A stretch of DNA of 64,000 nucleotides from Stentor coeruleus (Eukaryota; Ciliophora; Heterotrichea; Heterotrichida; Stentoridae), in the NCBI GenBank assembly GCA_001970955.1, contig MPUH01000303.1:1-64000 (forward strand). The letters are read 5' to 3'. A model generated the notes under the pieces. The model ran no database searches and was not told the DNA's origin. It saw only the letters and a list, made by a program, of their open reading frames with translations. Position 1 is the first letter of the stretch; each line of letters starts with the position of its first letter. A program made the position numbers and the translations under genes. Positions 31,401-41,124 of the stretch are shown piece after piece.

Positions 31401-32122
31401 TTTCTAGTTTCTTAGCAGCGAAGAATCTTAATTATTTGAAAATTGCTGATGGTAATTTGTTTACAGAAGATCTTATAAAATTTTCTGAAAGAATTAAGTC
31501 TTCTAAGCTTGAAAAATTGACTTTTAAAAATATTTCTTTTGCTAATGATACTCTGATTCATACACATTTTCAACAACTAGTCGAAGCTATTTCTTGTAGT
31601 TCTTTAAGAATTTTGAAAATTTATATAAATTATTCTCATCGTTTATTAGATTTCCTTATTCGCAGACTTTATACATTTAAAAACCTTGAATATCTTGGTG
31701 TATCAATATCAGAGAATTATTCATCATTTCATTGGCCTATAAAAAAACTTGTATCCTTATTTCAAAACTTAAATAATATGCTTTCTAAAGTAAAAGTTCA
31801 TAAATACACATGGGATATAGAAAAGCTTCAAGGGAAAAAAGATTTGAAATTTATTGGATGCAATTTAAACCCTGCTGATTTGATGGTATTTGCAGAATTA
31901 TGTGAAGAAAGGATTGTCAAATATGTGAATTGTATAAACTTGTCAGAGAATATGGGGATAATAGATGATAACTTTTCAGAAAATATTGTAAAGATTATTA
32001 GGAATCTAGATTGTGATGAAGTTGTTATGAAGAAATCAGGTTGCGAGCAAAAGCATATAAGGGAGATTAAAAGTTTACTTGGGAATAAAAAGAGTTCTTC
32101 AGTGAATTTTATTATATCTTAG
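28493..32122 (+). CDS. Giant F-box-like / leucine-rich-repeat protein, copy 1
   Basis: The 1209-residue protein has a basic, NLS-like N-terminus (KRKGSSKRS and QKRKK within residues 6-23), then an F-box-like helix set at about 43-82 (LWIEIIDYLDTKSYFWII, NSFFYFLVKD). After that come over 1000 residues of irregular leucine-rich repeats, with recurring LKxLxLxxxxL and LEELxIxxxx patterns up to the end. F-box/LRR proteins usually bind SKP1 of an SCF ubiquitin ligase and use the LRR arc for substrates; that role is inferred here. The protein after it is a full-length paralogue with the same layout. Composition is very rich in Lys, Asn, Ile and Leu. No intron is needed to keep the frame open. Confidence 0.75.
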   Translation: MDFPVKRKGSSKRSVPSLQKRKKTLLSEKSFEAATKATYLRKDLWIEIIDYLDTKSYFWIIPQVNSFFYFLVKDCKNYRTSLKFMLKVSYSNTNNTNHYKIVKNSKSIDYILNCQLLNKLELKLERYEMITKKALDSSLSFAQYFIQMITLNTLKVLKIHVIRNFSIQVENLLVLMENLEVLKINFQEYFPSGFPFIQTKYIKNNENTSHHKKSLKKLSLRYYSLHVAHSNINDIFESLDKNVNLEKFSMKTLTKYSSKIEMTMFLKANNSLKCIKLPSDFFFNKTSADELCSFLIKSKILEELQISDSIMICSEQFIDAILINRSLKILALKHYVSNNNLRFEINTEDSCELLSALGQSLIEDFSMSVFLNNNSNFYDNQKHRYLALSLIKNKIEKFLESLNYFLLTSEKIRKISINLSEIPYKYVSSLAELIIKHVKLGKIEYFAGYNLKLIIENKLEILELGKKDKMCPENYGLLVILCEIFRKLLVNADKILRLIDHNYSKNVTDVQELMQSLSESKSLVLNQNNAVKGFGLFSSLHYFSIIVISTRVNGIKELDIRNIHLESYNVSFPEVLKEFKSLEKLKFNIKNSNHYEYNFPSIFIAVSTELVNVSHINCTLDSTYFVKLIDILSNLTTHENLRKFKLNKYRFLLNNCIPDNSLNNFISKSRLISLNLSDISLTYEHITQIVKGLEENQTITRLKIEKIKFEELQGVANIKKTTSAQRIEAFLMLSSALGLKNYYEKLSLFYSNGYIDEDLVTDEFSKQYLENINNILTKNQNLKEFNINMALPDKFLLNYSEIVLKTIKNNKQLKIVNCFDMEEIISDDKKAIVLAYEYYGKCNHWRIHSASLQMSKVNSEFHKCMPIVLSELIKNSQPFVLNNLIRRLFGSGANAKCKSINLTKLSQVWKKSCRIYKYNFIDSLTSLEELIILNTEITAIEIEVIEKNIAKLECLKTIKLKNVYYKNNDISSFLAAKNLNYLKIADGNLFTEDLIKFSERIKSSKLEKLTFKNISFANDTLIHTHFQQLVEAISCSSLRILKIYINYSHRLLDFLIRRLYTFKNLEYLGVSISENYSSFHWPIKKLVSLFQNLNNMLSKVKVHKYTWDIEKLQGKKDLKFIGCNLNPADLMVFAELCEERIVKYVNCINLSENMGIIDDNFSENIVKIIRNLDCDEVVMKKSGCEQKHIREIKSLLGNKKSSSVNFIIS

Positions 32123-32565
32123 ATCCATAGATTTTTTTAATAGTTTAAGATATCAATTTATAAATAGTTTATTATATAAAAGTAGATTTAATTATTGAGG
32201 GTAGTGATAATAAATTACAATTTACTATAAAGCCTATAGTTTATTTGATTTTTAAACTAAAAATAAGAGTGAAAACTATAATTCTTATTTTTAAAAGATA
32301 TTTTTATAATATGATCTTAAAGCTTAGTTATTTAATATACATCAGAACATTTAAATATATATTTTCTAATAAATATTGCAATTCTAATATAAGATTATAA
32401 ACTATCAGAAAAGCAAAAAGGGTATATTACTATAAAAAAAATACTTAAAATTATATTTCTAATATCATAAATATAAAACATGGATCTTCCTTTGAAAAGA
32501 AAAAGCTCTTGTGGAAACAACATCAATAAATCTCGAAAAAAAGCCAAATCTCAANAATATAAAAC
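32123..32565. other. Spacer between tandem paralogues, with an artefactual copy of the next gene's start
   Basis: Short G-biased then AT-rich spacer. Bases 32470-32554 duplicate the start of the next gene up to an N at 32555, so the true spacer is probably about 357 bp. Confidence 0.7.
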
Positions 32566-32640
32566 ATGGATCTTCCTTTGAAAAGAAAAAGCTCTTGTGG
32601 AAACAACATCAATAAATCTCGAAAAAAAGCCAAATCTCAA
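32470..32640. repeat. 85-bp exact duplicate flanking an N at 32555, covering a gene start
   Basis: Bases 32470-32554 and 32556-32640 are identical. Both contain the ATG and first ~25 codons of the second F-box/LRR gene. The left copy stops at the N, so the duplication is best read as a contig overlap rather than a second 5' exon. Confidence 0.9.
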
Positions 32641-35600
32641 CTTTGTGCTAAAATATTAAATTCAAAAGCAAAACCCAAATATTTTAGCAAAGTTTTGTGG
32701 ATTGAGATACTTGACTACCTAGACACAAAGTCTTATTTTTTGATAATCTCAGGAATAAATTCTTTTTTCTATTCTTTAGTTAAAAATAGCACAAACTATA
32801 GAACGTCTTTAAAATACACTTTGAAAGTAGACTTAGACAAAAACTTAAACTATAGAATTAGAAATTTTTCTAATGGTGTGGATTATATTTTAAATTGTGA
32901 AAATCTTAATAGTCTTGACCTTAAGCTAATGAATTATAAGATAATAAGAAAAAACTACTGTCAATTTATATTAAACTTTGCTAATTTTTTTATCCCAATG
33001 GTATCATTGAATAATTTAAAGACCCTAAAAATCAAATTGACTTCAAATATTTCTTTCAAATTAGAAGATTTACTTGGTCTTATGGAGAACTTGCAGACCT
33101 TAAAAGCTATTTTCCATAAATTTTTACCTGGAGCATATTCGTTTATCTTCAATAACTATATAAAAAACTATGAAAACACTTTTAAAAAATCACATTTAAA
33201 AAAATTATCACTTAAATATCATGAAACAAGCTTAAAAAGTGATATAAACACTAACGATATAATTGAAGCTTTAGACAAAAATACTGATTTAGAAAAATTC
33301 TCAATGAAAAGTTTCCCAATATTCCATGAAAAAATAAAATTTCAAAAATTTCTAACAACAAATAACAGTTTAAAGTGCATAAAACTTCCTAATACTTTTT
33401 TTTTCAATGAAATTTCAGCTAAAGAATTGTGCGAATATATAAAAATGAGCCAAATATTAGAAGAGCTTCAATTAAATGATACTGTATTGATAATGTTTCA
33501 AGATTTTATTAATGCACTTAATTTCAATCGTAGTTTAAAAATTCTAACACTTAATCATTATACAGGATATTATTTTGATGGATCATTTAAAATTAGTATT
33601 AAAGACTCTTGTGAGCTTTTTAATGTTCTTCTTAATACTTTAATAGAAGATTTTAGTATGGTTACATTTTTGATAAAAAAAACTAGTTTTCATAAGGATG
33701 CCTCCGAATATTATCAATCATCTAAAACTATTAAAAAGCTTGTAAAAAACTATTGTGACTCTTTAGATAATTTCTTATCAAAATCAGAAAAAATATGCAA
33801 AATCAATGTTTTTATTCATGACATTTCTTATAAAAATATTTCATCCATTGCAAATTTGATTATTAAACATGTACAACTGGGGAAAATTCACTATTTTGCC
33901 GGCTATAATATCAAATTGCTTCAAGAAAACAAGAGAGAAATTTATGAATTTAAAAAAAATGCAAATTGGAATAAAATATTTGGTGATAAATATATACTTT
34001 ACAAGATCCTAAGTAAACTTTTAATCAAAAATAATAGTATTGTAAAAACTACAGATGAAAATATGCCTAGAAATAGTATTGACGTAAAAGCCTTATTAAA
34101 AAAAGTGGAAAAAAATAAAAAACTAGTTTTAAGTCCGAAAATAGTAAAGAAAAAATATAAATATTTTAATCCACTGCACTATTTTTCTTTAATTATCCTT
34201 TCAACAAGAATTGTAGGAATCACAGAATTAACCCTAAAAGAAATCTCAATAGAATCATACAATTTAGTATACCCAAAACTCATAAAAAAATTCCTGTTTT
34301 TAGAAAAACTGAAATTCGGTATAGCGCATTACCCTAGCATCAAAAGTAACATCAAAAGTATTTTTAAAGCAATTGCAAGCCTTAAAAACATTAAAGATAT
34401 ACATTTTAAACTTGGGTTGGATAAAATAAAAATAACTAAAGTGTTTTCTGACTTAACAGCTCATCAAACTTTAAGAAAATTTAAAATGTATAATTTTAGT
34501 GGTACTTTCGTAAACTCTGAAAATAATAGCACACTAACGGATTTTATATCTTTGTCTAGACTTACAACTTTAGTTTTTTCCTATGTAAGATTTACATTAC
34601 AGCAATTCTCTCAACTTGCAAAAGGTCTTGAAAACAGTCAAACTTTAACCTGTTTAAGATTAGAAAAACTTAATACATCTCTAGGTATAAATATAGAAAA
34701 CGATGCAGAGTTACTTTTTAAAAAAAAGATTGAAATACTTCTAAATATTTTATCTGCTTTAGAGAATAAACAGTTCTATGAAAGAATTTCTATATGTTTC
34801 GCTTTTTTACATGAGGGTGGAAAATCAGCCCAAAAAGATGCTACAGAAGAATTCATAGTTTCTATCAATAAAATATTAGAGAATAACCAAAATCTTAAAG
34901 AGTTCAATGTTTATATGGCTCTTGATAACAAATTTTTATTAGGCTATAGTGAAATATTATTGAATGCAATAAGAAAAAACAAGAATTTAAATATTGTTAA
35001 TACTTTTGATATAGAAAGTTTTAAATTTGGAAAAAAAAGTGTTTATTATCTATTTTGGGAATTTTATAATAAATATAGCAAATATAAAAATCAAGAATCA
35101 GATGAATTTAAAGGTTATTATAAACTTGTTCCGATAATATTATCTGAGCTTGTTAAGAATTCTAATAGATTTATTTTGGATAAAATTCTTAAAAGATTTA
35201 TTGAATTTAGTAACATTATGGATGTTAAGTACTTGAAGCTGATTGAAATGAATCATTTTGATGGGATTTGCACAATTTATATATTGAATTTGATACAAAA
35301 TATAACTTTCTTAGAAGAAATTGAGATATTTTTTGATTTCAATGATGTGGAACTAGAAATTTTAGAAAAGAATATAAAAAATCTTGAAAACCTTCATACA
35401 ATCATTTTTAAAACTAATTCTGTTAGGGATGTTGATATCTCTGGTCTTTTAAAAGCTAAAAATATTACTACATTGAAATTCTCTGATTGCTTATTACCAA
35501 ATGATCTTACTGTGTTATCAAAGTGTATTAAAGGACTAAAACTTCAAAAAATAGTTATTAATAATATTTTTTATAATAAAAACACTCCAGATTCCTTACG

Positions 35601-36156
35601 CTTTTTACAAATACTCAAAGCTATTACTTGCCCTTCTCTAAAAGTCTTAAAAATCTATATAAACTACAGTCCACAATTATTAAATGATCTTATATACCAT
35701 CTTTTTAAACTTAAAAATCTTGAGTTCCTCAGTGTTTTTATTTCAGAAAATTATTCAAGTTTTCAAAATCCAATCAAAAAACTCATATCTTTAATTCAAA
35801 ATAAAAAAACTTTGATATCTAAAATAAAAATTTGTAGTTATACTTGGGATTTAACAAAATTAATAGGAAAAGAAGATTTGATATTTACAAAATGCAATCT
35901 TTACCCAGTAGATCTGATGGTTTTTGCAGAACTTTGCGAAAAAAATATTTTGAAAAACGTAAAATTTGTTGATTTATCAAAAAACAAAAAAATAGTTGAT
36001 GATAGTTTTTCAGAAAATATGGCCAGGATTATTAAAGCTCTTAAATGCAATGAAATTTTAATGAAAGATTCAAATTGTAAGAAGAAGCATTTAAAAGAAA
36101 TCAAAAGTTTATTGGGTTCAAGTAAAATTTCTGCACTAAATTTTAGCATATTTTAG
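32566..36156 (+). CDS. Giant F-box-like / leucine-rich-repeat protein, copy 2
   Basis: This 1196-residue protein is a tandem paralogue of the preceding gene. It shares the N-terminus (MD-P-KRK-S), the F-box-like segment LWIEILDYLDTKSYFLII, the blocks LKCIKLP-FFFN and SA-ELC, IIKHV-LGKI-YFAGYN, and a C-terminal KEIKSLLG-xKxS-NF ending. The divergence is substantial along the whole length, so the duplication is not recent. As for copy 1, SCF-type substrate recognition is an inference from the F-box plus LRR layout. The start used is the ATG right of the N; an identical ATG at 32480 lies in the artefactual left copy. Confidence 0.75.
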   Translation: MDLPLKRKSSCGNNINKSRKKAKSQLCAKILNSKAKPKYFSKVLWIEILDYLDTKSYFLIISGINSFFYSLVKNSTNYRTSLKYTLKVDLDKNLNYRIRNFSNGVDYILNCENLNSLDLKLMNYKIIRKNYCQFILNFANFFIPMVSLNNLKTLKIKLTSNISFKLEDLLGLMENLQTLKAIFHKFLPGAYSFIFNNYIKNYENTFKKSHLKKLSLKYHETSLKSDINTNDIIEALDKNTDLEKFSMKSFPIFHEKIKFQKFLTTNNSLKCIKLPNTFFFNEISAKELCEYIKMSQILEELQLNDTVLIMFQDFINALNFNRSLKILTLNHYTGYYFDGSFKISIKDSCELFNVLLNTLIEDFSMVTFLIKKTSFHKDASEYYQSSKTIKKLVKNYCDSLDNFLSKSEKICKINVFIHDISYKNISSIANLIIKHVQLGKIHYFAGYNIKLLQENKREIYEFKKNANWNKIFGDKYILYKILSKLLIKNNSIVKTTDENMPRNSIDVKALLKKVEKNKKLVLSPKIVKKKYKYFNPLHYFSLIILSTRIVGITELTLKEISIESYNLVYPKLIKKFLFLEKLKFGIAHYPSIKSNIKSIFKAIASLKNIKDIHFKLGLDKIKITKVFSDLTAHQTLRKFKMYNFSGTFVNSENNSTLTDFISLSRLTTLVFSYVRFTLQQFSQLAKGLENSQTLTCLRLEKLNTSLGINIENDAELLFKKKIEILLNILSALENKQFYERISICFAFLHEGGKSAQKDATEEFIVSINKILENNQNLKEFNVYMALDNKFLLGYSEILLNAIRKNKNLNIVNTFDIESFKFGKKSVYYLFWEFYNKYSKYKNQESDEFKGYYKLVPIILSELVKNSNRFILDKILKRFIEFSNIMDVKYLKLIEMNHFDGICTIYILNLIQNITFLEEIEIFFDFNDVELEILEKNIKNLENLHTIIFKTNSVRDVDISGLLKAKNITTLKFSDCLLPNDLTVLSKCIKGLKLQKIVINNIFYNKNTPDSLRFLQILKAITCPSLKVLKIYINYSPQLLNDLIYHLFKLKNLEFLSVFISENYSSFQNPIKKLISLIQNKKTLISKIKICSYTWDLTKLIGKEDLIFTKCNLYPVDLMVFAELCEKNILKNVKFVDLSKNKKIVDDSFSENMARIIKALKCNEILMKDSNCKKKHLKEIKSLLGSSKISALNFSIF

Positions 36157-36569
36157 TAATAGAATTATTATAAATAGGTATATAATAATATCAAATAATT
36201 ATTGGAAATATTTTGGGGCAACTAAGCCTATATGATTTATGTTTTTAATAATCAATTTTTCAAACTGAGAAAATTTATCAGTTTCTGCGAATTTTGTAAT
36301 TTTATTAAAAAAAACTTGGCATTGATAGATTTTGAAACAAGAAAATTCTTAGCATTAAAAAATCTTATAATATTTATGGTGGTACTAAATNTGAAACAAG
36401 AAAATTCTTAGCATTAAAAAATCTTATAATATTTATGGTGGTACTAAATTTATTAATATTTCTGCACTCTAATATTTTGATTATTCTCAAACATTTAAGA
36501 TTTTTAATATCTATTTTTAAATAAATCATACCTAGTTTGGTCCTATAATATAACTTAAATCTAAATTTA
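36157..36569. other. Convergent intergenic region with an N-split duplicate
   Basis: AT-rich spacer between the 3' ends of the second LRR gene and the RII-alpha gene. It holds a 58-bp direct duplicate around an N at 36391. No gene seen. Confidence 0.6.
36333..36449. repeat. 58-bp exact duplicate flanking an N at 36391
   Basis: Bases 36333-36390 and 36392-36449 match and are separated by one N; likely an unmerged contig overlap. Confidence 0.9.
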
Positions 36570-38003
36570 TTACTGCTCCTCATCAATAACTTTTTTCAAC
36601 CTCTCCTCTTCAACTTCTTCCACATTTTTCATCTGAGCCTCTTCTATATTGCTCTCAAAATTCTCTTCTACTCCCCCCACCTCAACTCTTCTAGTATCAC
36701 TTTCCTCAATTTCTGGGACCTCTTCAATCTTTGGTGTAAGTCTTTTTTCTTCCGAAACCAAATACTCAATTGCATTTGCCAAAGCTTTAAAAATATCTTC
36801 TTCATTAACTCCCAAAGTTTTACAGGTCATTAATTCAATATACTCCCCATCGATAATATTACAAGCTAGCAAGTCAAATTTAAAACTATTTGATTTTTTC
36901 AAAACATTCTCAAGTCTTAAAATCACACTAGCTTGTATCCCAGTGCCAATATTATCAGGTGAACTAGTAAGATACCCTAATAAATTGTTATGTTCAAACC
37001 TAGCATTTAACTGTCCAGCAATATACAAAACTTTATTAAAAACTTTTTCCAAATCCCCATTTGTAGTTTTACTAAGAAACTGTAAGTGATTTTCAAGGTT
37101 AATCGCTATACTAAGGTCTTCAGCAATAAAAATACCTCGACCATTAGGCCAATCCTTAGCCAAATCCGTATGTGAGTACTTATCTTTAAACAAATCAATA
37201 AGTGAAGGTTCGCTTTCACCAGCTCTAGAATCATCCATTCTTGTAAATGAACTATCAAGAAAAGGATCTAAAATTTCTTGAATTTTCTGTTGAACCTCTA
37301 CCCTTTCAGAAGAATTTAAACCAATAGGAAAAGAAAACCCTATAATATTCCTATCAACAGAAACTTTTATACTTTTTACAATCTCCCCAATAGGGTCACA
37401 ATTCACACATTTAAAATGAGATAAATTCAAAACTGTTGTATGTTTATCTGAAGATGTCCATTGTTGAAGTTCTTCTATAACAGGTTTAAAAACTTCATGA
37501 AAAACTTCATAACATTCAGAATCAGCAGCATAAATCCCAGGGATACTATCAGGATGTTGTAAACCTATAGTCAAACATTCATGAAGGTCATGATTAAGCT
37601 TAGTTTTTATATGGCAAAGTTTATTCCATAAAGATTCGGGCATATGCTTTTGAACTAGGGATTTAGAATTGTGGGGAAAAACTGGCACTGGTTTAGGGTG
37701 GTTTTTGGGTTCAGCTGAATGAGATTTGATTTCTTCTACTTTTTCAGAGTCTTTAGACTTAGGGGCTGGGATTTTGAAGACTTGGGATTCGGGTTGAAGG
37801 GTTTGTGAACCGATTAAAATACCATTTTCTTGCAACTCTGAAGGACCAGCGAGTGATGCTAGGTATTTTATCATAAAAACTGTTGGGTGAGGGTCTTTTG
37901 AGTAAACAAGAGCATTGAGCATATCACCAATTATTTTTTCTAACTTGTAAGTCTCTACGTATGTTTTTGCTTCGATTTGTGCCTTGGATAACTTATGCTC
38001 CAT
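36570..38003 (-). CDS. RII-alpha domain fused to a catalytically dead phosphagen (arginine) kinase
   Basis: Residues 9-52 look like an RII-alpha/DPY-30-type dimerisation and docking helix pair (VETYKLEKIIGDMLNALVYS, PTVFMIKYLASLAG). A linker leads to a guanidino-kinase domain (about 140-420): GIYAADSECYEVFHEVFKPV, DWPNGRGIFIA, INLENHLQFLS, GYLTSSPDNIGTGIQASV. Compared with arginine kinase, the reactive Cys of the TxCPTNLGT loop is Ser348. The ATP-binding Arg residues become Lys213, Ser215, Gln308 and Gln357, and the NKRR element near 393 is MTCK. Only Glu304 is kept. It should therefore be a pseudokinase. RII-alpha domains dock on AKAP helices such as those of radial spokes, so a ciliary place is plausible. 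The C-terminus is very acidic. Confidence 0.8.
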   Translation of the reverse strand: MEHKLSKAQIEAKTYVETYKLEKIIGDMLNALVYSKDPHPTVFMIKYLASLAGPSELQENGILIGSQTLQPESQVFKIPAPKSKDSEKVEEIKSHSAEPKNHPKPVPVFPHNSKSLVQKHMPESLWNKLCHIKTKLNHDLHECLTIGLQHPDSIPGIYAADSECYEVFHEVFKPVIEELQQWTSSDKHTTVLNLSHFKCVNCDPIGEIVKSIKVSVDRNIIGFSFPIGLNSSERVEVQQKIQEILDPFLDSSFTRMDDSRAGESEPSLIDLFKDKYSHTDLAKDWPNGRGIFIAEDLSIAINLENHLQFLSKTTNGDLEKVFNKVLYIAGQLNARFEHNNLLGYLTSSPDNIGTGIQASVILRLENVLKKSNSFKFDLLACNIIDGEYIELMTCKTLGVNEEDIFKALANAIEYLVSEEKRLTPKIEEVPEIEESDTRRVEVGGVEENFESNIEEAQMKNVEEVEEERLKKVIDEEQ

Positions 38004-38494
38004 TTTATCTTTATTGAGAAGGATATTGTGAATTTTGTATAGGTTGGGGAGTTTGGCAAAGAGAAAGAAATAAGTTTTGAAGGTTTTTGGGAAATTTAGA
38101 GATGGTGTAATTATAGGAATAATTTTATTGCTAAAGACTAGAAATATTGGGAGGTTATGTGTAAGTAAATTAAGGATTAAAAACTTGGAATATTGTTTTT
38201 TTTTTAGTAGGGAGAATAGAAATTATATTATGAATTAATAGTAATTAGAGAAATTTATATGAGAATGATATGAAAATATTAGCAATTAAATTGTATTTAC
38301 AAATCATTGTCATCATAGTATAAAAGCTATGGTTTTTTAATCAATTTATTTTTTGGTTTTATAACTAAACATCGTCGTATATCCAAAATTAAAATACTTT
38401 TCTAAGCCAAAATCTGCTAAACAAAACTTATCTCTTATTACAACTCATTTTAAATCTTCAATAAAAAAATAATCACTATAAACATAATTTATCC
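38004..38494. other. Divergent intergenic region, no gene seen
   Basis: G-rich and C-poor to about 38230, C-rich from about 38350 to the next ATG. No RNA gene or open frame recognised. Confidence 0.6.
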
Positions 38495-39763
38495 ATGGAT
38501 CTTAAAATGGAAGAGTTTGGGTCTTTTTCACGAAGATCACGAATGAATAATGAAGAAAGTCTTAGTGCTTATACAAGATTTGAAGATTCTCTTAAAATCC
38601 CAATGAAACCTATAATAGAAGCACATAATGAGCTTCAGAATACTTATAACAACCTAGATGAACTAATAAACGAAGTTGTATCACAAAATGAATGGCTTTT
38701 AAACAGTATTTCCTATTAAGGTCGATACCTTGCACGACTTAAACAAGAAGAAGAAAACCTGCAAATATTAAAAGACCAGTTACAGAAAGACTATTACGAA
38801 ATCGAAAACAATCCTGAAGTATTCAACCTTGACCGAGAAATGAAAAGCTACACAGCACAAACCGAAGCTTTATCACGATTTTCATATCAGCTTAAAACCC
38901 AAAAAGACTTTTATCGCAATCGATACAACGAAGAAAAAGATTATGTTCAGTTTCTTAAAGATAAACTCAAAGAAATCACAAAAGAAAACTTGAAAATCTC
39001 ATATTCAATTGAAGAACTAAAATCTAAACCTATGGAAAGTGTTATATCAAGAAGCAAGCTTCCAACACTGAATTCAAAATATTCTATGAGCCAATTATCT
39101 TTACAAACTCCACTTAAACTGGAACATCTTAACGACGAGCAAAAAACCGAGTGCATTGTGATCCTTGATGAACTCCAAAAAGTCAAAAAAGAAATCAAAG
39201 ACACCAAAGATGTAAGCCAACACTTATCAACCCTCCAAGGAGCATTTCTTACTGAACAAAAGAAACTTGAAGAGTTTTTTCAGGACTGTTTCACTGTCGC
39301 AAAGCAAAAACTCATCCAAAACCAACAAATGCCTCAGTTAAATAAAAAAGGTTTAGCAGGTTCTCTTTTCTTCGACCTCATCCAAAACGAAAAAATCAGT
39401 CAAATTACCGAAGCCCTTCAAGACAAAACCTATAGAAGTTCACTCCAAGATCGTGATAGCAAAAACATTCTTTACTACACCGTACAACGAATGATAAAAA
39501 CAGCAAGAAATGATCAGCGTAAAGACCAAATTTCTAAAATCCAACTAAGCCGTGATGATTTCAGTACTTTCACATCCTTACAAATCCTAGGCCTTCTCTG
39601 CCTTCGTAATGATATCCAAGTCGAGCTTCATCTTTCAATATTCCCAGCTAATCTTTTACATATTCAATATATAAACATCCCTGATTTGAAAAAATCTAAA
39701 AATAAACAGATATCAAAATCTAAGAAAAAAAGTATGATAACTAATAGCGTAAAATCTAAATAA
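38495..39763 (+). CDS. Coiled-coil protein with one 15-nt intron
   Basis: Two exons (38495-38705 and 38721-39763) join in frame across a 15-nt intron to give 417 residues. Unspliced, the frame stops inside the intron after 74 codons. The product is helical from about 40 to 260 (coiled coil), then has a globular-looking part (about 265-390) with [20 protein letters not shown] and [20 protein letters not shown], and a basic tail of Lys and Ser. I recognise no family; the C-terminal block recalls uncharacterised ciliary coiled-coil proteins. The stop lies 7 nt before the SNU13 start codon. Confidence 0.8.
38706..38720 (+). other. 15-nt spliceosomal intron
   Basis: The sequence gtatttcctattaag has GT and AG ends, an in-frame TAA, and A at position 10. 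Removing it joins AAC-A with GT-CGA-TAC and continues an open frame for 346 codons. Size and branch-point position agree with introns known from Stentor and other heterotrichs. Confidence 0.92.
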
Positions 39764-39770
39764 ATATACA

Positions 39771-40151
39771 ATGGCTGAAAACACATCAAGAGCATTTCCT
39801 TTAGCTGACTCAAAGCTGACGAATAGTTTATTAGATTTGGTTCAGCAAGCACAGAACTATAAACAGCTTAAAAAAGGGGCTAATGAAGTGACGAAAAGTT
39901 TGAATAGAGGACATGCTCAGTTAGTATTGATTGCTGCTGATACTGAACCTCTTGAGATTATTCTTCACTTACCTTTATTGTGTGAAGATAAAAACGTTCC
40001 TTATGTTTATGTTAAGAGCAAGGCTGCATTAGGCAGAGCATGTGGGGTGTCACGGCCTGTCATTGCTTGTGTTGTCAATTCTGCGATGGGCTCACCGCTG
40101 AAGCCTCAGATTGACGAGGCAAAGGATACGGTAGAGCAACTTTTAATTTAA
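39771..40151 (+). CDS. SNU13: U4/U6.U5 snRNP and box C/D snoRNP protein Snu13 (15.5K)
   Basis: The 126-residue protein is an L7Ae-family member very close to human SNU13/NHP2L1: [77 protein letters not shown] and PVIACVV. It binds kink-turn RNA in U4 snRNA and box C/D snoRNAs. SRP or ribosomal L7Ae relatives are excluded by the [10 protein letters not shown] and [12 protein letters not shown] sequences. The length equals the human protein (128). Only 7 nt separate it from the upstream stop codon, so its promoter or leader must lie within the upstream gene, or the two are co-transcribed. Confidence 0.97.
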   Translation: MAENTSRAFPLADSKLTNSLLDLVQQAQNYKQLKKGANEVTKSLNRGHAQLVLIAADTEPLEIILHLPLLCEDKNVPYVYVKSKAALGRACGVSRPVIACVVNSAMGSPLKPQIDEAKDTVEQLLI

Positions 40152-40751
40152 GATGGTCTTTGGACTTTTTTCATTAGGATTGTGAGTTGTTTTGGTGATT
40201 TTTTGATGAGGGGTAGTGTAATAATTATGGAAGTTGAAGGAGGATGAGAAAGAAATTATGATGATTATAAGGGTTAAGAATTATATGGTGTGATTTTAGA
40301 AGGATATTATGTGGAAAATTTATTATGTGGCTTTATAGGATTAGAGAAGATTTTTAGGTGTATAGGAAGGTAGGTTTTATATGAGAAATAAATTGAGTTG
40401 AGAAGGATTAGATAAGAAAGGTAGGATAGGCTATTTTTTATTCGAAATTCATGGTTTTTGATATGAAAATTTAGTTATGTGAATATATTAGTAGTTGATT
40501 ATGATTATTTATTAGGTTTTATGTGTGGGATGCTGGAGTTAGTAGTTTTTAGTGAGAAAAATTGTAGTTTATATAAGGTGCAAACATGGGCATAGAAGAT
40601 TATAAATTTAATAATTTTGTAAATCCTATAATTATTTTAACTTTACTTTATATGAAATGTTTTAGGTATGCATAAGGTAGTATATACAAAACTTTATGCT
40701 TGAAGCCTGCTAAAATAAATATTTTTTAGTTTTTCTATATATAAGACCATC

Positions 40752-40862
40752 AATATTTGTTTACAGCTCAAAAAACTAATTATCTTATTAATCACAATAA
40801 TAAACCNAATATTTGTTTACAGCTCAAAAAACTAATTATCTTATTAATCACAATAATAAACC
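40752..40862. repeat. 55-bp duplicate flanking an N at 40807
   Basis: Bases 40752-40806 recur at 40808-40862 directly after an N; likely contig overlap. Confidence 0.9.
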
Positions 40863-41124
40863 AACATCTTCAAACCAACCTTTACACTATCTTAAAACCT
40901 AAACTACCTAAAAATTCAAAAAAAACTCGACCAAAAGCAAAAATCTTCAAAACCCTAATCAAAAACTATCCCACAATCACATAACCCACTCTNCAACATC
41001 TTCAAACCAACCTTTACACTATCTTAAAACCTAAACTACCTAAAAATTCAAAAAAAAATCGACCAAAAGCAAAAATCTTCAAAACCCTAATCAAAAACTA
41101 TCCCACAATCACATAACCCACTCA
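40862..41124. repeat. ~131-bp duplicate flanking an N at 40993
   Basis: Bases from caacatcttcaaacc at 40862 recur from 40994 with one visible C/A difference. This is the second join within 190 bp, so one very short contig was probably chained between two others. Confidence 0.9.

Noticed and set aside
40757-40984. 75-codon open frame
   Set aside because: It crosses the N at 40807, and its peptide is duplicated by the assembly join.
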